64,000 nt of DNA from Candidatus Cottocaccamicrobium excrementipullorum (GCA_018713255.1 DVFL01000023.1:35820-99819), one strand, 5' to 3'. Counted from the stretch's first letter, positions 51,623 through 61,789 are shown. Numbers and translations are program-made. Notes: generated by a model from the letters alone, not told the origin.

Positions 51623-53344
51623 ATGGAAAAATATCAAGAGAGCATAAAAGAAAATATCTGGTGTTTTATTTTAGGACCGTTGTTTATGATTGTGGAGGCC
51701 TGCGGGGAATTTATTCTGCCTTATCTGAACGCGAATATTATTGACCAGGGGGCGGCAAAAGGGGATGTGGGCTATATTTTGGAGAACGGCTTATATATGC
51801 TTTTGGTGGCTGCGGTAATGCTGGCCGGCGGCGTGCTGGGCGCTTACTTTGGCATCAGGGGATCTTCTCATTTGGCGGCGGATGTGAGGGAAAAAGCCTT
51901 CGCCCAGATTCAGAAATTTTCCTTTGCGAACATTGACGCTTTTTCCACCGGTTCCTTAATTACCCGGATCACCAATGACGTGACCCAGATTCAGAATTTC
52001 GTCCAGACCTTGTTAAGAGGATGCTTCCGAAGCCCTATTATGCTGGTAGGGGCGGTTGCCATGTCTTTTACCTTAAGCCCCAAGCTGGCTGCGGCGGTCT
52101 GCGCGGTGATTCCTTTTCTGGCCCTGGTGATTGCCCTGATTATTTGCAGGGCGTCCCCCAGGTACACTCAGATGCAGGCTCAGCTGGATAGGCTGAATAA
52201 CCGGATTGATGAAACCATTACCAATGAGCGGGTAATCAAATCCTTTGTTCGGGAGGAATTTGAGAAGGATCGTTTCTCCAAGGTAAATGATGTGCTGATG
52301 GAAAAGAGCATTAATGCCTTGAAGATGATGATTCTTCTTCAGCCGGTATCTGCTCTTGCCATCAATGTGGCCACCTTGTCGGTGGTGTGGATTGCTGGAA
52401 GACAGATTATGATAGGGGGCATGGAAATCGGGACTCTGACGGCTTTTATTACGTACCTGTCTCAGATCCTTACTTCTCTGAATTTTCTGGCCAATATCAT
52501 CCTTCAGGGAACCAGAGCTGCAGCTTCCAACCGAAGAATTACGGAAATCCTGGAGGCCAAGCTGGATCTGACAGATGATCAGGCGGCCTTCCCGGAAAAA
52601 TTGGTGGAGCATGGGGAGATTGAATTCTGCAATGTTTCTTTCCGCTATTTCAAGCACAACGAAGAACGGGAGCTGAAAGATATTCAGCTTCATATTTCAC
52701 CAGGGGAATTGGTGGGAATCGTAGGATCTACCGGAAGCGGAAAAACCACGTTGGTTTCCCTGATTCCGCGGCTGTATGATGTGGATGAAGGCAAGGTGCT
52801 GGTGGACGGCGTGGATGTGCGGGATTATTCTCTTTATCATCTTCGGGAAGGCGCGGCGGCGGTTCTTCAGAAAAATACGCTGTTTTCCGGCACCATTGAA
52901 GAAAATCTGCAATGGGGAAATGAAGAAGCGGATCGAGAGGAAATGGAGTGGGCCTGCCGCATTGCCGGGGCAGATGAATTTATTCATTCTTTTCCAGAGG
53001 AATACAATACGGAAATTGAACAGGGAGGGGCCAATTTGTCTGGAGGTCAGCGGCAGAGATTATGTATTGCCAGAGCGCTGTTAAAGCATCCTAAAATTTT
53101 GATTCTGGATGATTCCACCAGCGCGGTGGATACGGCCACAGACGCCAGAATCCGTCAGGCGCTGCGCCGGGATTTAAGAGGGGTGACCAAGCTGATTATC
53201 GCCCAGCGCATCAGTTCAGTGATGGACGCGGATCGGATTGTGGTGATGGATGCCGGACGGATTGTAGATGTGGGAAAACACCATGAACTGATGGGAAGAT
53301 GCGTTCCTTATCAGGAAATTTATTATTCCCAGAAGGAGGAGTAG
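51623..53344 (+). CDS. Heterodimeric ABC exporter, degenerate-site half
   Basis: The 573-residue half-transporter has six N-terminal helices, Walker A GSTGSGKTT, signature LSGGQRQRL, but a Walker B ending LILDDST in which the catalytic Glu is Asp, and a switch position IIAQRIS with Gln for His. It is therefore the ATPase half with a degenerate consensus set that pairs with the next gene, which has intact catalytic residues. It exports drugs, lipids or peptides. The ATG has AAGGAG upstream. Confidence 0.92.
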   Translation: MEKYQESIKENIWCFILGPLFMIVEACGEFILPYLNANIIDQGAAKGDVGYILENGLYMLLVAAVMLAGGVLGAYFGIRGSSHLAADVREKAFAQIQKFSFANIDAFSTGSLITRITNDVTQIQNFVQTLLRGCFRSPIMLVGAVAMSFTLSPKLAAAVCAVIPFLALVIALIICRASPRYTQMQAQLDRLNNRIDETITNERVIKSFVREEFEKDRFSKVNDVLMEKSINALKMMILLQPVSALAINVATLSVVWIAGRQIMIGGMEIGTLTAFITYLSQILTSLNFLANIILQGTRAAASNRRITEILEAKLDLTDDQAAFPEKLVEHGEIEFCNVSFRYFKHNEERELKDIQLHISPGELVGIVGSTGSGKTTLVSLIPRLYDVDEGKVLVDGVDVRDYSLYHLREGAAAVLQKNTLFSGTIEENLQWGNEEADREEMEWACRIAGADEFIHSFPEEYNTEIEQGGANLSGGQRQRLCIARALLKHPKILILDDSTSAVDTATDARIRQALRRDLRGVTKLIIAQRISSVMDADRIVVMDAGRIVDVGKHHELMGRCVPYQEIYYSQKEE

Positions 53345-53345
53345 A

Positions 53346-55235
53346 ATGAATCAGGAACGTGCTGCGCGTCTGCAGAAAAAATACAGCCGGGCCGCCCTTT
53401 CATCTGGCCAGCAGAAAAAGGAATTAAATATCGGCCGGGGCGGAGGAAGAGGGCGGGCGATGAGCGCCCACGGAAAACCCAAGAATACAAAGGGAACTGT
53501 CATCAGGCTTCTTCAGTATCTGGGCAATGAAAGGGGACGGATTGCCGCAGCGATGAGCTTAACGGTGGTATTTGCCCTTTCCTCACTGACTGGGTCTTAC
53601 CTTCTTCGGCCTATTATTAATCAGTTTATTTATTATGATCCTCAGGAAACGGATCTGGGGAAACGAATATTCTCCTTTGCCGCTGCCTTGGGGGGACTGG
53701 CGGCTGTTTACGCCGTCTCCGTTATCAGTCAATGGCTGCAGCAGCGGATTATGCTGACGGTATCCCAGCGGTCGCTGCGGCGGCTGCGCAAGGAACTGTT
53801 TGACAAGCTTCAGACGCTGCCCATTGCATATTTTGACAATCATCCCGCAGGAGATGTGATGAGCCGGTTTACCAATGATGTGGATGCGGTGGGAGAAATG
53901 CTGAACACTACTTTTATCCAGATTGTTTCCGGAAGCATTACGCTGGTGGGAACCATCATCCTGATGCTTTATACCAATGTGATTTTAGGCGGACTTACTC
54001 TGCTTCTGGCCCCGGCCCTTACCCTGGTCAGCAAATTTATCATCCAAAAAGGGCGGAAGGCGTATGCTCTGCAGCAGAAGAATTTAGGAATCCTTAATGG
54101 ATTTGCCCAGGAAACCATTACCGGGCAGAAAGTGGTGAAGCTGTTTAACCATGAAGAAGTAGCCATGGATGAATTTTCTTTTCTGAATCGAGAATTGATG
54201 GAAACTCAGATCAAAGCCCAGTTCCGCTCCAGCATTATGGGGCCGGTTACCCATCAGCTGTGCAACATGTGCTATGCGCTGACGGCTTGTGTGGGAGCGG
54301 TGCTGGTGGTGCTGAAAGGATTTGATCTGGGAGGACTGACGGTATCAGTAAATTATACCCGGCAGTTCAACCGTCCCATTAATGAGATCTCCATGCAGAT
54401 GAATAATGTATTCTCTGCTCTGGCAGGAGCGGAGAGAGTGTTTGAGGTGCTGGACCAGGAGCCGGAGCAGGATGCAGCGGATGTGGTTTCTCCCCAAAAA
54501 ATTCAGGGCTATGTGGAGATGGACCATGTGTATTTTGGCTATGGGCCGGATAAAACGGTGCTGAAGGATATCAGCCTGAAGGCGAAACCAGGGCAGAAAA
54601 TTGCCTTTGTAGGTTCTACCGGAGCAGGAAAAACCACGATCACGAATCTTCTTACCCGGTTTTACGATATTCAGCAGGGAAGAATTACTGTAGATAATCT
54701 TCCCATTGATAAGATTCCAAGAGCCAAACTTCGAAGCAGCATTGCCATGGTGCTTCAGGACACTCACTTGTTTACGGGAACGGTGCGGGAGAATATCCGG
54801 TATGGAAGGTTGGATGCAACAGATGAAGAAGTGGAGGAGGCAGCAAAAATCGCTTCCGCTCATTCCTTTATCACTCACCTGGAAAAGGGGTATGATACCG
54901 TTTTGGAACAGGATGCGGCAAATCTTTCTCAGGGGCAGCGGCAGCTGTTAAACATTGCCAGGGCCGCATTGTCCAGAGCGCCGATTCTGATTCTGGATGA
55001 GGCTACCAGCTCAGTGGATACCCGGACAGAACGGCATATTGACCGGGGAATGGATGCCATTATGAAAAACAGGACCACCTTTGTGATCGCTCACCGGCTG
55101 TCTACGGTGCGGACGGCAGACGCTATTATGGTACTGGAAGGGGGAGAGATTATCGAGAGAGGAACCCATGAAGAGCTCCTGGCGTTAAACGGCAGGTATG
55201 CGGCTCTTTATCATGAGCTGATTGAACTGGATTAG
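53346..55235 (+). CDS. Heterodimeric ABC exporter, catalytic half
   Basis: The 629-residue half-transporter has an extended basic N-terminus (about 50 residues), six helices, Walker A GSTGAGKTT, Walker B LILDEATSSVDT with catalytic Glu, switch FVIAHRLSTV, but a noncanonical signature LSQGQRQLL. The pattern is complementary to the preceding gene, as in TM287/288-type heterodimers. It starts one base after the previous stop with AAGGAGGAG upstream. Confidence 0.92.
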   Translation: MNQERAARLQKKYSRAALSSGQQKKELNIGRGGGRGRAMSAHGKPKNTKGTVIRLLQYLGNERGRIAAAMSLTVVFALSSLTGSYLLRPIINQFIYYDPQETDLGKRIFSFAAALGGLAAVYAVSVISQWLQQRIMLTVSQRSLRRLRKELFDKLQTLPIAYFDNHPAGDVMSRFTNDVDAVGEMLNTTFIQIVSGSITLVGTIILMLYTNVILGGLTLLLAPALTLVSKFIIQKGRKAYALQQKNLGILNGFAQETITGQKVVKLFNHEEVAMDEFSFLNRELMETQIKAQFRSSIMGPVTHQLCNMCYALTACVGAVLVVLKGFDLGGLTVSVNYTRQFNRPINEISMQMNNVFSALAGAERVFEVLDQEPEQDAADVVSPQKIQGYVEMDHVYFGYGPDKTVLKDISLKAKPGQKIAFVGSTGAGKTTITNLLTRFYDIQQGRITVDNLPIDKIPRAKLRSSIAMVLQDTHLFTGTVRENIRYGRLDATDEEVEEAAKIASAHSFITHLEKGYDTVLEQDAANLSQGQRQLLNIARAALSRAPILILDEATSSVDTRTERHIDRGMDAIMKNRTTFVIAHRLSTVRTADAIMVLEGGEIIERGTHEELLALNGRYAALYHELIELD

Positions 55236-55284
55236 TCGGCGGCAAAAAAGGGAAGAGGTTTTTTGGGATTGGGAGGATAAGGAC

Positions 55285-56211
55285 ATGGACTTAAAGCAGC
55301 TGGAATATATTATTGCCATTGCAGAGGAGCAGAGCATTTCCAAGGCGGCGGAGAAACTTTATGTAACTCAGTCAGCTTTGAATCAGCAGCTTCTTCGCCT
55401 GGAGCGGGAGCTGGGGGTGAAACTGTTTCATCGAATCCGTCATACCATGGTGCCCACTTATGCTGGCAATGTTTACCTGGATGCGGCAAGAAAGATTATG
55501 GGGATTAAAGAAGAAACGTATAAAATGCTCAGCGACATTGCAGATATGAAGCGGGGAGAGATCTCTATTTCTTATACGCCGGAACGGGGATCAGAAATGT
55601 TTGCCCGGGTGTATCCTAAGTTTCATAAAAAATATCCGGATATCAGTTTTCGGGTTATTGAAGCCAGGGCGGTGAAAATGACTCAGCTTCTGGAGCAGGG
55701 AAGCATCAGTCTGGCGCTGACGGCCCATTCCGATGAAAGCAGAAATCCTCAGTTCGACTATTTTCCAATCGACAGAGAGCTTTTGGTGCTGGCGCTTCCG
55801 CGGACCCATCCCCTGGCTTATATGGCAGGAGAGCGGAGCTGGGAAACCTTTCCTTTTATGGACCTTAAACTGCTGCGGGAAGATGAATTCGTTCTTTTAA
55901 GCAGGGAAACCATGTTCCGCAGAATGCTGGATAAGCAATTTATGGAAGCCGGATACAAGCCTAAGGTGCTGTTTGAGGCAACCACCACTTATACTGCCGT
56001 GAATATGGCCAAGAGCCAGATCGGCCCGGCCTTCTTTCCCCAGTCTTACGTAGATCCCGAAGCTCCTTTGGTGTACTTTTCCATCGGCAAACACCTTTCT
56101 TGGAACCGGTCCATCGCTTATCGGAAGGGGACGTATTTAAGCAAGGTAGAGATGGACTTTATGAATATGGTGAAGGAGGATTTGACCGTCTGGAGGATTG
56201 ATGGGAGGTAA
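55285..56211 (+). CDS. LysR-family regulator of the exporter operon
   Basis: The 308-residue protein has the LysR helix-turn-helix at residues 2-60 (LEYIIAIAEEQSISKAAEKL, VTQSALNQQLLRLEREL) and an effector domain from about residue 90. The ATG at 55285 has GGGAGG eight bases upstream. It is 49 bases after the exporter and in the same direction, so it is probably co-transcribed and regulates the FUSC/ABC operon or a distant target. The inducer is unknown. Confidence 0.9.
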   Translation: MDLKQLEYIIAIAEEQSISKAAEKLYVTQSALNQQLLRLERELGVKLFHRIRHTMVPTYAGNVYLDAARKIMGIKEETYKMLSDIADMKRGEISISYTPERGSEMFARVYPKFHKKYPDISFRVIEARAVKMTQLLEQGSISLALTAHSDESRNPQFDYFPIDRELLVLALPRTHPLAYMAGERSWETFPFMDLKLLREDEFVLLSRETMFRRMLDKQFMEAGYKPKVLFEATTTYTAVNMAKSQIGPAFFPQSYVDPEAPLVYFSIGKHLSWNRSIAYRKGTYLSKVEMDFMNMVKEDLTVWRIDGR

Positions 56212-56249
56212 ACTTGTTTAAGAGAAGAAAGCATGCCGTCTAATTAGAG

Positions 56250-56300
56250 TATCCCGTGATAATCCGAAGCTGAAAAGCTGGGAAATCACGGGATAATTTT
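56250..56300 (+). terminator. Terminator of the exporter-LysR operon
   Basis: An 11-bp stem (TATCCCGTGAT / ATCACGGGATA) with an inner AGCT/AGCT stem is followed by ATTTTCT. Confidence 0.82.
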
Positions 56301-56313
56301 CTGTCAGAGCATC

Positions 56314-56371
56314 AAAAGCTTCCCCGGGGAACGAAAGTCTATTGTTCAATCAATACCCCGCTCCGGGGAAG
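56314..56371 (-). terminator. Terminator overlapping the end of the GH42-like gene
   Basis: On the minus strand CTTCCCCGG and CCGGGGAAG pair across the stop codon and are followed by CTTTT. The T-run is short. Confidence 0.55.
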
Positions 56372-58450
56372 AAGAAGGGTTTCATTCACTGGATATTGGA
56401 AATGCTTTTTCCCTTCTTCCTGGATATGGAAGGGATAAGAGGTATGGTTAATTACCAAAATTCCTCCTGTAAATTCTGCTCGCTGAATATTTTTCTGGAA
56501 AACAAGAGAAGTATTCAGCGCTGTTTCCAGGATCTCCTGAAGAAGGTTCCGCTTAAGCATAGGCAGCGGATAAAGCTCATTATTTTTCTGTTCCCTTGGC
56601 ACATGAGGAGAGATTTTGGCAGCCAGACTGAATCCGTAATCAAAGCCCAGGGAATAAACAGCGCCGTTGCCTGTCTGCCGCCGGACAACTGCAGGAGCGC
56701 CGTCGGATAAATAGGTGGAAAGAACCTGAAGGCCGTCTCCCTTCTGGGGATAGGTGAGAAAGCAGGTACTCTGCACCATGCATTTTTCCCCTAAATCAAC
56801 AGGTGAAGGATTATGGGGCAGAGCATCTGGGGCAAAGAGGCGGCGAGCCAGCTGGTTCCCGGGACTGTGGATGAGGGTTCCCCCTTTGCTGACGAAGGCA
56901 AGGAGGAGCTGCTCAAGTTCCAAATCCGGATCAGCCAGATAGCAGTCGTCTTCTGGGAGAATGATCACCTGATACTGGTTGATGACCCCTGGCTGGCACA
57001 GATCCTTTCCGTCCGTCACATCGGCTTCCAGTCCCAGATCCAGACAGCCGTGGTACCAGCCTAAAAGATCCAGGCGGCGTTCCTTGTTTCCTGGTGTCTG
57101 CATGTTCTCGCAGAGAGCCATGGCTGAGGGAAAGAGAATGGCAACTTTCGGGGGGATCAGGGACCCGGTCAGGGGAAGAATTTCCTGGAACCATTCATTT
57201 GCCCGCTTCAGAGATTCATTAAAATAGGATTCCATCCGGTGAAGTACGCCGCCGTCGTCCAGACCGCACATGCCGTAGGCGCTGCAGCCTTTGGCGCCGC
57301 TGGCAGCGATGGCAGCCACGGTCTCGCAGGGGGTAATGACTTCATATAGATGGTTGTAGAGGAAACGGCCCCAGTAAATCCCGCCTAAAAATTCTCGTCC
57401 ACGATTCATGGCCCGCATCATGCTGTGGTGGCAGGCGGTGACGTAAATATCTGGATCACCTGAGGGCGTTACGGGAACAGAGAGAAAGTTGGCACAGTCC
57501 ACGGCGCTGGATAGACGATACAAATCAATGCCGCGCACGGCGGTATCCCACAGGTCTGCCATGCCAACTCCTGAGAGCATGGCGCCGTCTACATTGAGAA
57601 AATATCCCCACTGGGCAAGATCGGGGCAGAGCCAAAGACGGGAGTCCAAGTTGTGAAGGCGATCGTTCATCTCCTGGAAATAGGATACCAGTTCATCTCG
57701 CTGCCACATTCGGTTGTCAGAAAGTACCTGGAAAGGCGGGGCGGCAGCGGAGACTTCTTCTTCTGTAAAGGAAGCTCTTTCTGGCCAGCGCAGAGAAAAC
57801 CAATAATCCTCCGGCTTAAGCTGGGAAAAGGAGGAGAGACAGAGATCGTAAGCTTTATTCAGGGCGTCCACAGAATCTTGATATCGCTTTTTCAGCCAGT
57901 TAATATAACGTGCTTTTCCTTCATCATCAAAGCTGGGAGCAACAATGGGGTCCCACATGCTGCAGACAGGCAGCCGCTCTTTCCCATCCACCAGAATTCT
58001 GGACTGGAGACTGCCGTAGCGCTTCATCAGTCCCTGCAGATGGCGGGTCATGGAATCTTTGGCCTTTTTTGACCAGTACCGGTACCATTTTCCATGGGAA
58101 CCGTCTGGATTGACCACAGATTCTCCATATACGGGAGGGCTGAACCGGATGTGGGGGTAAAGGTTGTCGCCGTTTAAGTAGAGGGCCAAAAAGGCGTAAG
58201 AAAGCCCCTGACGGTTTGCTTCATCCATCATAAATTCCTGCATGGCCACATAAGGGCTGGCTTCTTTTCCCTGAAATCTTTCCTGGAAATCTTCCCATGC
58301 TTTGGAATCCAGAAGAATCGTGTTAAATCCAAGTTCTTTAATCAGGCTTATTGCCTGGCGGACAAAGTTCTGATCATCATAAGCGGGACGATAAAAATTG
58401 CCGAACCAAAGGCTTGAGAATGCCTGTTCGGTCTTTTGATCAATAATCAT
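56339..58450 (-). CDS. GH42-like protein lacking the usual catalytic glutamates
   Basis: The 703-residue protein has the three-part GH42 layout: a TIM-barrel to about residue 400, a trimerisation-like Rossmann domain (PPKVAILFPSAMALCE onward), and a small beta C-terminal domain. The segment YINWLKKRYQDSVDALNKAY matches the FxxWLxxKY-LN stretch just after the acid/base of GH42. However, where GH42 enzymes have NE(F/Y)G this protein reads WDPIVAPS, and the nucleophile region reads GGIYWGRF without Glu. It may be inactive, use other residues, or represent a distinct family. No signal peptide. It is the last gene of the minus-strand importer/two-component block, overlapping the regulator by ATGA. 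Confidence 0.7.
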   Translation of the reverse strand: MIIDQKTEQAFSSLWFGNFYRPAYDDQNFVRQAISLIKELGFNTILLDSKAWEDFQERFQGKEASPYVAMQEFMMDEANRQGLSYAFLALYLNGDNLYPHIRFSPPVYGESVVNPDGSHGKWYRYWSKKAKDSMTRHLQGLMKRYGSLQSRILVDGKERLPVCSMWDPIVAPSFDDEGKARYINWLKKRYQDSVDALNKAYDLCLSSFSQLKPEDYWFSLRWPERASFTEEEVSAAAPPFQVLSDNRMWQRDELVSYFQEMNDRLHNLDSRLWLCPDLAQWGYFLNVDGAMLSGVGMADLWDTAVRGIDLYRLSSAVDCANFLSVPVTPSGDPDIYVTACHHSMMRAMNRGREFLGGIYWGRFLYNHLYEVITPCETVAAIAASGAKGCSAYGMCGLDDGGVLHRMESYFNESLKRANEWFQEILPLTGSLIPPKVAILFPSAMALCENMQTPGNKERRLDLLGWYHGCLDLGLEADVTDGKDLCQPGVINQYQVIILPEDDCYLADPDLELEQLLLAFVSKGGTLIHSPGNQLARRLFAPDALPHNPSPVDLGEKCMVQSTCFLTYPQKGDGLQVLSTYLSDGAPAVVRRQTGNGAVYSLGFDYGFSLAAKISPHVPREQKNNELYPLPMLKRNLLQEILETALNTSLVFQKNIQRAEFTGGILVINHTSYPFHIQEEGKKHFQYPVNETLLLPRSGVLIEQ

Positions 58451-59961
58451 GGTTCAGAATCCTCCTTGTGAACAGATTGGTTTTCTCGAAGTCGTTTCCG
58501 GTATTTGCTTGGCTTTTCTCCGTAGGTTTTCTGAAACAAGTCTGAAAATGCTCTGGAATCGGGAAAACCGCAGGCGGCGGCAATATCGTAAGTCGTCCGA
58601 TCCGTGCTGACTAAAAGGGTCACAGCGTGGCGGAGCCGTACGGCGCCAAGATAATCTTTGAAATTAATGCCTGTGTTTTTCTTAAAATAACTGCTGAAGT
58701 AATAAGGGTTCATATGGACCACTCCTGCTAGAATTTCCAGAGTGAGAGGCTGGGCGTAATGTTCTTCAATATATTCCGCCGCCACATCGATTTCCCGGCG
58801 GCCGCTGGTGAGGGCCTGTTTTTTGACTGCCTGGAACAGGTCCAGAAAGGCAGGCCAAAACAGCTGGATCATTTGTCCGTAATCAGACAGCTCCTTTGAT
58901 TGTTCCATCAGTCTGCCTTCTTCCAGCATGGGAGAGGAAATCCTTGACTGAGCCAAACGGTGGGCAAACTGGCGGAGCGTGCTTAAGAATTGGTAGCAGG
59001 CATTTTCTCTGGAATAAGAACAGCTGCGGCAAATACTTCGGCATAATTTAAGATAGGTTTTCTCATAATCTTCCTGTTTTTGGGAAATAAGAAGTTCTTC
59101 CATTTGATGGCAGAGCTTTTCTTTCTCTTCTTGGCTTTTTTCCTCATTTTGAAGGGGAGAAAGAAGATCAAAACAGTATTCCTTCAAATATTCGGAAAAA
59201 AAAGGAATATCTCCATGGGCGAGACAAAGTTCATACTGACTTCTTATCTGGGAAAGCGCATCGGTAAGGCCTGCTGCCAGAAAGCAGATATGAATACCTG
59301 TGGCGGCCGCCAGACGGTGTTCCAAGGCGGAGAGATAAGAGAGGGCAGATTCTCTGTCCATTCCTTTCAGCACGATGACGGTGTGGCCGTCTTTTTCAAA
59401 GAGAATTCCGGCGTTATCTGTTTTTAGAGATTGTTCCAGGGTTCCCATCAGGGAAAACTGTTTTAATTTTTTCAGATGCGTATCCGTATCTCCGAAAAGG
59501 GGATTGGCGGTTACGGTTACATAATGGTTTTCCTCCATTCCCAAAAGGGCGGAATAATCCTTTTCGGTGGAAAAGAGCGGTTCTTTTTCGCTGCGAATGG
59601 GCACGCAGCGTTCCAGGGCCGCCAAAAGTTCACTTCGGATAATCGGCTTTAACAGGTAATCCTTTGCCCCGAAACGAACGGCGGATTTAGCATATTCGAA
59701 ATCCTGAAAGCCGCTGATAAAAATCACGCTGGTTTTTGCGTTGTGATTTCCCAGTTCGCGCAGCACATCGATGCCGGTGAGACCAGGCATGGAAATATCT
59801 AAAAGTGCAATATCCGGCTGGAGAGCCAGAATGCCGTCCAGGGCCTGCCTGCCGTCGGTGTACTCGCCTACGATTTGGATGCCCATGGATTCCCAATCCA
59901 GGAGCTTTTGAATGCCGCGGATGATCACGGATTCATCATCTGCGATAATCATTTTGATCAT
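58447..59961 (-). CDS. YesN-type AraC response regulator
   Basis: The 504-residue protein has a receiver domain with D8-D9 and phosphoacceptor Asp55 (LLDISMPGLTGID), the FISGFQDFEYAKSA switch, a long central helical region and a C-terminal AraC domain (LTLEILAGVVHMNPYYFSSYF and YDIAAACGFPDSRAFSDLF). I start at 59961, with AAGGAG nine bases upstream. The start lies within the kinase gene. It probably activates the carbohydrate importer genes and the GH42-like gene. Confidence 0.92.
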   Translation of the reverse strand: MIKMIIADDESVIIRGIQKLLDWESMGIQIVGEYTDGRQALDGILALQPDIALLDISMPGLTGIDVLRELGNHNAKTSVIFISGFQDFEYAKSAVRFGAKDYLLKPIIRSELLAALERCVPIRSEKEPLFSTEKDYSALLGMEENHYVTVTANPLFGDTDTHLKKLKQFSLMGTLEQSLKTDNAGILFEKDGHTVIVLKGMDRESALSYLSALEHRLAAATGIHICFLAAGLTDALSQIRSQYELCLAHGDIPFFSEYLKEYCFDLLSPLQNEEKSQEEKEKLCHQMEELLISQKQEDYEKTYLKLCRSICRSCSYSRENACYQFLSTLRQFAHRLAQSRISSPMLEEGRLMEQSKELSDYGQMIQLFWPAFLDLFQAVKKQALTSGRREIDVAAEYIEEHYAQPLTLEILAGVVHMNPYYFSSYFKKNTGINFKDYLGAVRLRHAVTLLVSTDRTTYDIAAACGFPDSRAFSDLFQKTYGEKPSKYRKRLRENQSVHKEDSEP

Positions 59962-61789
59962 AAGTAATTTCTCCTTCCATAAGAGGAAGCAGAAGACGGA
60001 CGATGGTTCCAAAGCCTGGAGAGCTGGTTACCTTTACGCCGTACTCTTCCCCATATAGATACCGTATCCGGTCGTGGACATTCTTCAGTCCAATGCTTTT
60101 CCAATTATATTCATCTTTAATGCCGATGGCGTCCCCGTTCAGCAGCTGCTCCATCTTAGCTAACTGCTCTTCATCCATCCCAACGCCATCGTCCATAATA
60201 CTGATCTCCAAGCGGCTGTCTGTCCGGCTGGTTTCCATAAAGATTCGGCCCTTTCCGCCTTTAGGTTTAATTCCATGAATGTAGGCGTTCTCTACAATCG
60301 GCTGGAGAATCAGCTTGGGGACCATTAATGTATCCAGGTGGTTTCCCAGAACTTCAAATTGGATATTTCCCTGAATTCTGCAGTTTAACAAAAAGACGTA
60401 TTTGCCTACGATCTCCACCTCCTTGCGGAGAGGAACCAGATCCTTAACTGGCCCGATCAGATAGTGGATCTGTTCCGAAAGAGCCTCGATCATGGAGGAA
60501 ACCTGAGTGTCCTCATTTTCCAGCGCCGTCATGCGGATAATCTCCAGGGTGTTGTAGAGAAAATGGGGATAAATCTGGGATTTTAGAGCAGTAAGCTCTG
60601 CCTCGTTCTGTTTAATCTGGGCTACATAGGATTTGTTGATGTAGGTCTTTAAGGCGGCGGACATCTGATTAAAACGGCTGGACAGGACGCCGATTTCATC
60701 GCTGCGGGAAGAGGGAAGGGAAATGTCGAAATCCCCTTGCTCCACCCGCTTCATTTGAGTCATCATTTCGGTGAGCGGTCCGGTAAGCTTTCGGGAAAAG
60801 AAGATGGAACCGGCCACCAGGGCGGCAATGGACAGACCGATCAGCAGATACATGATCTGGTACAGGTTCTGGATGGCGGCGAAGGCCTTTCTGGTATCGA
60901 TTTCCAATACGGTGGATACGCCGTATTCGCTGCTGGGAGCCTCCAGAAGCATACCGGTTTTTTGATTCTCCAGGGTTTTCATATCCAGGAGGGTTCCCGT
61001 GGTATTTGGCTGGTTGCTGTAAAAACAGAGAGAATTATCCTGAAGAACGTAAAGCTTTTCTTCTTCCACAAAATTCACAGAATCCACCAGAGAGCTGATT
61101 TTGCGGGCGTCAATGTCCAGATACAAGGTTCCCACATAGTTCATATTCTGAATACTTCCTCGCAGATCAAAGTAATTTCTGGCCACGGTGAACACCTGGT
61201 TAATCATCCCTCCAGTTAAATACTGATCTTCGTGAATGGGGTAAAGCATCATTTTTTTAGAAGTCTTGTCCAGGTTTTCCCGATCAATAGCCTGATAAAA
61301 AGGATCCATATTCTGAAAATAGTTTCCCCATATATTTACATGGAAGGAAATCTCATTTCCATTAAGATCTTCTCCGATAAAATGAGCCGCCATAATATAA
61401 GTGTCTGTGCTCATCAAGTTGCGGAGAAAGATTTCCATGTCGTTTTTCCGCTCCTTTTCCATGGTTTCCGGATCATAGCCGATGCCGTAGACGATCTGGC
61501 GGAAGCGGTCAAAAGTAAGATAGCTTGCCGATGCACCGTTGCCGCTGAAATTGTAGTAGTAAGGCATTTTAGTGATAGTATTGTAGGCGGAGAGCATATT
61601 GTCAATCCGGCTTCCCACGGAAATTGCCGCCTGCTGGTAATTGGCCGTGATTACCTGCCGGTACTGGGACAGCATGCTGCGGAACAGCACCGTAACCAGA
61701 ATGATCATCGGCGCCAGTCCGCATAAGATGATTACCAGAGCAAATTTATGAAACATTCCAAGGTGGATTCTTTTTTTGGTCCTTTCCAT
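59936..61789 (-). CDS. YesM-type sensor histidine kinase
   Basis: The 617-residue kinase has a transmembrane helix at about 16-40, an extracellular dCache-like domain of about 270 residues, a second helix near 310-330, HAMP (LTEMMTQMKRVEQGDFDISL), HisKA-like SQIYPHFLYNTLEIIR and an ATPase domain with KLILQPIVENAYIHG and DDGVGM. The ATG at 61789 has GGGAGG eight bases upstream. It pairs with the regulator downstream and lies in the same direction as two sugar permease genes, so it probably senses a carbohydrate. Confidence 0.93.
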   Translation of the reverse strand: MERTKKRIHLGMFHKFALVIILCGLAPMIILVTVLFRSMLSQYRQVITANYQQAAISVGSRIDNMLSAYNTITKMPYYYNFSGNGASASYLTFDRFRQIVYGIGYDPETMEKERKNDMEIFLRNLMSTDTYIMAAHFIGEDLNGNEISFHVNIWGNYFQNMDPFYQAIDRENLDKTSKKMMLYPIHEDQYLTGGMINQVFTVARNYFDLRGSIQNMNYVGTLYLDIDARKISSLVDSVNFVEEEKLYVLQDNSLCFYSNQPNTTGTLLDMKTLENQKTGMLLEAPSSEYGVSTVLEIDTRKAFAAIQNLYQIMYLLIGLSIAALVAGSIFFSRKLTGPLTEMMTQMKRVEQGDFDISLPSSRSDEIGVLSSRFNQMSAALKTYINKSYVAQIKQNEAELTALKSQIYPHFLYNTLEIIRMTALENEDTQVSSMIEALSEQIHYLIGPVKDLVPLRKEVEIVGKYVFLLNCRIQGNIQFEVLGNHLDTLMVPKLILQPIVENAYIHGIKPKGGKGRIFMETSRTDSRLEISIMDDGVGMDEEQLAKMEQLLNGDAIGIKDEYNWKSIGLKNVHDRIRYLYGEEYGVKVTSSPGFGTIVRLLLPLMEGEITYDQNDYRR

